Below, one piece after another: positions 14,769-17,087 of a stretch of DNA of 17,087 nt. The stretch covers positions 1 through 17,087 of the forward strand of contig CAZJKC010000038.1 in NCBI GenBank assembly GCA_964546565.1, given 5' to 3'. The notes under the pieces are model-generated. The model saw only the letters and a program-made list of their open reading frames with translations, did no database searches and was not told the origin of the DNA. Made by a program: the position numbers and the translations under genes. The stretch's first letter is position 1. Each line of letters opens with the position of its first letter. Origin of the DNA: CAG-826 sp964546565 (GTDB lineage: Bacteria; Bacillota_I; Bacilli_A; RFN20; CAG-826).

Positions 14769-15653
14769 TTAATCTTGTCCTCGACTATAGCCAAATTCTT
14801 TTAAATAACGAGGAGAATTACGCCAATCATGTTCTACACGGACAAAAGTTTCTAATCGGCAATGGATTCCCAATAAATTCTCGATATCATATCGTGATTG
14901 CATACCAATACGTTTAATCATTTTCCCGCCTTTACCAATGATAATTCCTTTTTGACCTTCTTTTTCACACACTATAGTAGCGTGTATATTGGTCACATTG
15001 CTTTTCTCTTCCATCTTTTCAACGATGACGGCAATGGAATGAGGAACTTCTTCTTTTAATAAAACGAGTATTTTTTCACGAATTATTTCCGCAACTAAAA
15101 AAGTTTCCGGTTGATTAGAAAGCATATCATCCGGGAAATATTTTGGACCTTCAGGTAAAACTTCCTCAATTTTTTCAATTAATAAATCAATATTTGCGGA
15201 TTTTAACGCCGATACTTCAATAATAATCGCTTCTGGTATTCTCTTGTTATATTCCTTTTTTAATGTTTCTATTTGTAAAGCATTACATAAATCAATTTTA
15301 TTAAAGACAATAAAAGTAGGTATTTTTTTTAAAAAGCGATCGATAACAAATTGGTCACCTTCCCCAAATGGTTCGCTTGCATCGACAATTAAGATAAGCG
15401 CTTCGGCATCGCGTGTTGATGAAAAAGCCTCCTTATTCATATTTTCGCCCAATGAATTATTAGCTTTATGAATTCCGGGAGTATCAATGAAGACAATTTG
15501 TGATTTATCTGATGTATAAATCCCTTCGATAGCGTTTCTCGTGGTTTGTGGTTTACTCGAAATAATACTCACTTTTCTTTTCATTATAGCGTTCAATAAA
15601 GTCGATTTCCCAGCATTTGGTCGACCAATTATTGCAACAAATCCGGACTTCAT
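14769..15653 (-). CDS. era: GTPase Era
   Basis: Essential GTPase that binds the 3' end of 16S rRNA and assists 30S maturation. All nucleotide-binding motifs are present in 294 residues: G1 GRPNAGKS (10-17), G2 in QTTRN (36-40), G3 DTPG (57-60), G4 NKID (118-121), G5 SALK (148-151). The C-terminal KH domain carries IIGKGGKMIKRIG (238-250). The ATG overlaps the cdd stop (ATGA) and AGGTGAT is seven bases upstream. Its neighbours ybeY and era share the 16S maturation role. Confidence 0.98.
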   Translation of the reverse strand: MKSGFVAIIGRPNAGKSTLLNAIMKRKVSIISSKPQTTRNAIEGIYTSDKSQIVFIDTPGIHKANNSLGENMNKEAFSSTRDAEALILIVDASEPFGEGDQFVIDRFLKKIPTFIVFNKIDLCNALQIETLKKEYNKRIPEAIIIEVSALKSANIDLLIEKIEEVLPEGPKYFPDDMLSNQPETFLVAEIIREKILVLLKEEVPHSIAVIVEKMEEKSNVTNIHATIVCEKEGQKGIIIGKGGKMIKRIGMQSRYDIENLLGIHCRLETFVRVEHDWRNSPRYLKEFGYSRGQD

Positions 15654-16051
15654 TTTAAATCACCTGAATCAAATGCAAAAGGTAACAATTCAATAATATT
15701 TGTTTCTTTGATTTCACCTTTCAAATTAGCCATATAAATAGGAGAATGAGCCGGGAATAATTCTTGAATAACTTGTCGACAAGCTCCACAAGGAGATACA
15801 ACATCCATAGTATCACCAATTAACGCTAGAGCAACAAAATCATCCTTATGATAACCATTCATATAAGCATGAAATAATGCATTCCTCTCAGCACACATTG
15901 ATAATGGATAACTAGCGTTTTCTATATTGGCTCCATAGAATACTCTTCCATCTTTGCACAATAAAGCGGCCCCTACAGAGAAATGTGAATATGGTGCATA
16001 CGCATTTTCTCGAGCCTTCTTAGCTTCGTTTACTAACATTTCTTTATTCAT
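15650..16051 (-). CDS. cdd: Cytidine deaminase
   Basis: Pyrimidine salvage enzyme converting cytidine and deoxycytidine to uridine and deoxyuridine, cytosolic and tetrameric in the short-chain class. The 133 residues carry the zinc site in order: CAER (C53, catalytic E55) and PCGACRQ (C88, C91), plus NIENASYP (42-49) for ribose binding. AAGGGGATTG precedes the ATG, which overlaps the ybeY stop by four bases (ATGA). In Bacillus dgkA lies between ybeY and cdd; it is missing here and the two genes are joined directly. Confidence 0.98.
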   Translation of the reverse strand: MNKEMLVNEAKKARENAYAPYSHFSVGAALLCKDGRVFYGANIENASYPLSMCAERNALFHAYMNGYHKDDFVALALIGDTMDVVSPCGACRQVIQELFPAHSPIYMANLKGEIKETNIIELLPFAFDSGDLK

Positions 16052-16512
16052 CGTTCAATCCCCTTTTCTTGTAATATTTTATCTTGCAACGCAAACATTT
16101 CTTTTTCTTGCTCTTCCGTTTGATGGTCATATCCTAGAAGATGTAATAGTCCATGAACAAATAAGAAACAAAGTTCACGATGTAATGAGTGTCCATATTC
16201 TTTAGCTTGTTTTTCTGCTTGTTCGTTCGAAATGATTATTTCGCCAAGTAAAATCATGACATCTTCGCTATTAATTTTTATTTCACCTTCAACATCATCT
16301 AAGAAAGCAAAACTGATAACATCGGTTGGTCTATCAATAGATCGATATTCACGATTAATTTCATGTATGGTATCAAGAGATACAAAATTCACTTCTATTG
16401 AAACATTCTCATTTCGTTTTAAATAATTTAATGTAAATAAGGCTAAATCTTTATAAATATCTTCATATTTATCTAGATTCTTATCACTTTCATTTTCAAA
16501 TATAAGTTCCAT
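16048..16512 (-). CDS. ybeY: Endoribonuclease YbeY
   Basis: Zinc-dependent endoribonuclease of 16S rRNA 3' maturation and ribosome quality control. The 154 residues contain the signature HGLLHLLGYDH with zinc-binding H120, H124 and H130. Also present are the family segments RPTDVISFAF (61-70) and LGEIIIS (89-95). AGGTGA lies about six bases before the ATG. The stop of the upstream TPR gene lies 15 bases away. The usual upstream partner phoH is not adjacent. Confidence 0.97.
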   Translation of the reverse strand: MELIFENESDKNLDKYEDIYKDLALFTLNYLKRNENVSIEVNFVSLDTIHEINREYRSIDRPTDVISFAFLDDVEGEIKINSEDVMILLGEIIISNEQAEKQAKEYGHSLHRELCFLFVHGLLHLLGYDHQTEEQEKEMFALQDKILQEKGIER

Positions 16513-16527
16513 TCATTTCACCTACTT

Positions 16528-17087
16528 TTATTTTTCATATTCCTTTAATATTTTACGATATTTTTCAACATTTTCAAAATCGTTTAGTTGCTTATAATTA
16601 TCAATTATACTAATAATAGTTTCTTTTATTTTATCTATATCTTTTGTTGACATTGAGCATAATAGATCATAGTACATTAGGTGTATTTCTATAGATTTAG
16701 AGTATTTATTTGAACTAATATAATCATTTATTAGATGATTATAGATATAAGTAATATTATCAAACAGAATTATTGTATCTTGATGATTATTTCCTAATAA
16801 TTCACAATAAAAGTAATAACTTTTAGTATAAAGTTCTAATGCTTTTTGCAAATCTCCTAAATAGCCATAAGCAAGGGCTAAATTACTAAGTGACTTTAAA
16901 GTGTCGGGGTGCTGTTCTCCTAATACTTCGCATCGTAAATTATAACATTGCATATGAAGTTCTAATGCATTTTGATAATCATTTAAATCAATATAATCAA
17001 CGGCTAAACTATTAAGCACAGTTAAAGTACGTGGATGTTTTTCTCCTAATATTTCGCGCATTGCATTATATATTTTTTTATTTGATT
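16528..17087 (-). CDS. Tetratricopeptide (kinesin-light-chain type) repeat protein, 5' end beyond window
   Basis: The minus-strand frame is open to the right edge, so the gene start lies outside. The internal ATG at 17061 sits within a repeat (IYNAMREILGEKHP) and is not the true start. Repeats of exactly 42 residues are marked by LGEKHPRTL, LGEQHPDTL and LGNNHQDTI, each with the A/G/A-type helix pair typical of kinesin-light-chain TPRs. The C-terminal 80 residues are more degenerate and helical, ending in KILKEYEK. Such arrays bind proteins or peptides, and in bacteria are often the C-terminal part of NB-ARC, CHAT-protease or other multi-domain proteins; the N-terminal domain that would tell lies off the window. 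Parts of the gene are visibly poorer in GC than neighbours. It ends 15 bases before ybeY. Confidence 0.85.
   Translation of the reverse strand, partial: SNKKIYNAMREILGEKHPRTLTVLNSLAVDYIDLNDYQNALELHMQCYNLRCEVLGEQHPDTLKSLSNLALAYGYLGDLQKALELYTKSYYFYCELLGNNHQDTIILFDNITYIYNHLINDYISSNKYSKSIEIHLMYYDLLCSMSTKDIDKIKETIISIIDNYKQLNDFENVEKYRKILKEYEK

Noticed and set aside
1..17087. Search for CRISPR arrays, insertion sequences, tRNA or rRNA genes, phage or toxin-antitoxin genes.
   Set aside because: None was seen: genes are dense and housekeeping, no regularly spaced repeats or transposase motifs are present, and the few intergenic gaps are all under about 225 bases.

Overview
The window is a stretch of housekeeping chromosome from a low-GC bacterium of the Bacillota/Mollicutes branch (roughly one third G+C by eye). 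The gene content and order resemble the Bacillus yqf region (ybeY, cdd, era, recO, glycyl-tRNA synthetase, dnaG, sigA, trmK, nif3, ispH, vrrA/yqfQ, cshB, nfo, DUF2624, ispG), with some pieces inverted and dgkA, the ccpN/yqfL pair, cccA and the zinc-uptake genes absent. Several genes end in TGA (ispG, trmK, ybeY, cdd) and TGG encodes Trp, so the standard bacterial code is used, which excludes code-4 mycoplasmas. The single-chain glycyl-tRNA synthetase and the MEP (non-mevalonate) isoprenoid genes fit Erysipelotrichia-like or Acholeplasma/Izemoplasma-like lineages, but I cannot name the organism.

Layout. 1-850 (minus): rpmG (ribosomal protein L33) followed by a metallo-beta-lactamase-fold hydrolase that runs off the left edge. 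1037-2376 (plus): ispG and a small DUF2624 protein. 2368-4607 (minus): cshB-like RNA helicase and nfo, overlapping by one base. 4715-6108 (plus): a vrrA/yqfQ-like gene and ispH, divergent from cshB. 6110-6163: a bidirectional terminator. 6210-13870 (minus): glyQS, dnaG, sigA, trmK, nif3 and a GH127-family glycosidase, tightly packed. 14041-17087 (minus): a kinesin-light-chain-type TPR gene cut by the right edge, then ybeY, cdd, era and recO, mostly joined by ATGA overlaps or gaps of 15 bases or less. No gene-free stretch exceeds about 225 bases.

Functionally, IspG and IspH are the last two enzymes of the MEP pathway. The glyQS-recO block covers initiation of transcription (sigma-A), replication priming, translation (GlyRS, tRNA m1A22), ribosome maturation (Era, YbeY), pyrimidine salvage and recombinational repair. 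Nfo and CshB are stress and repair functions.

I do not see a new defence, mobile or signalling system. The most interesting points are the reciprocal transcription terminators of the convergent ispG-DUF2624 and nfo genes, each lying inside the other's coding sequence; the carbohydrate-active GH127 gene at the tail of the dnaG-sigA operon; the TPR gene directly upstream of ybeY; and an inverted repeat over the predicted cshB -35 element.
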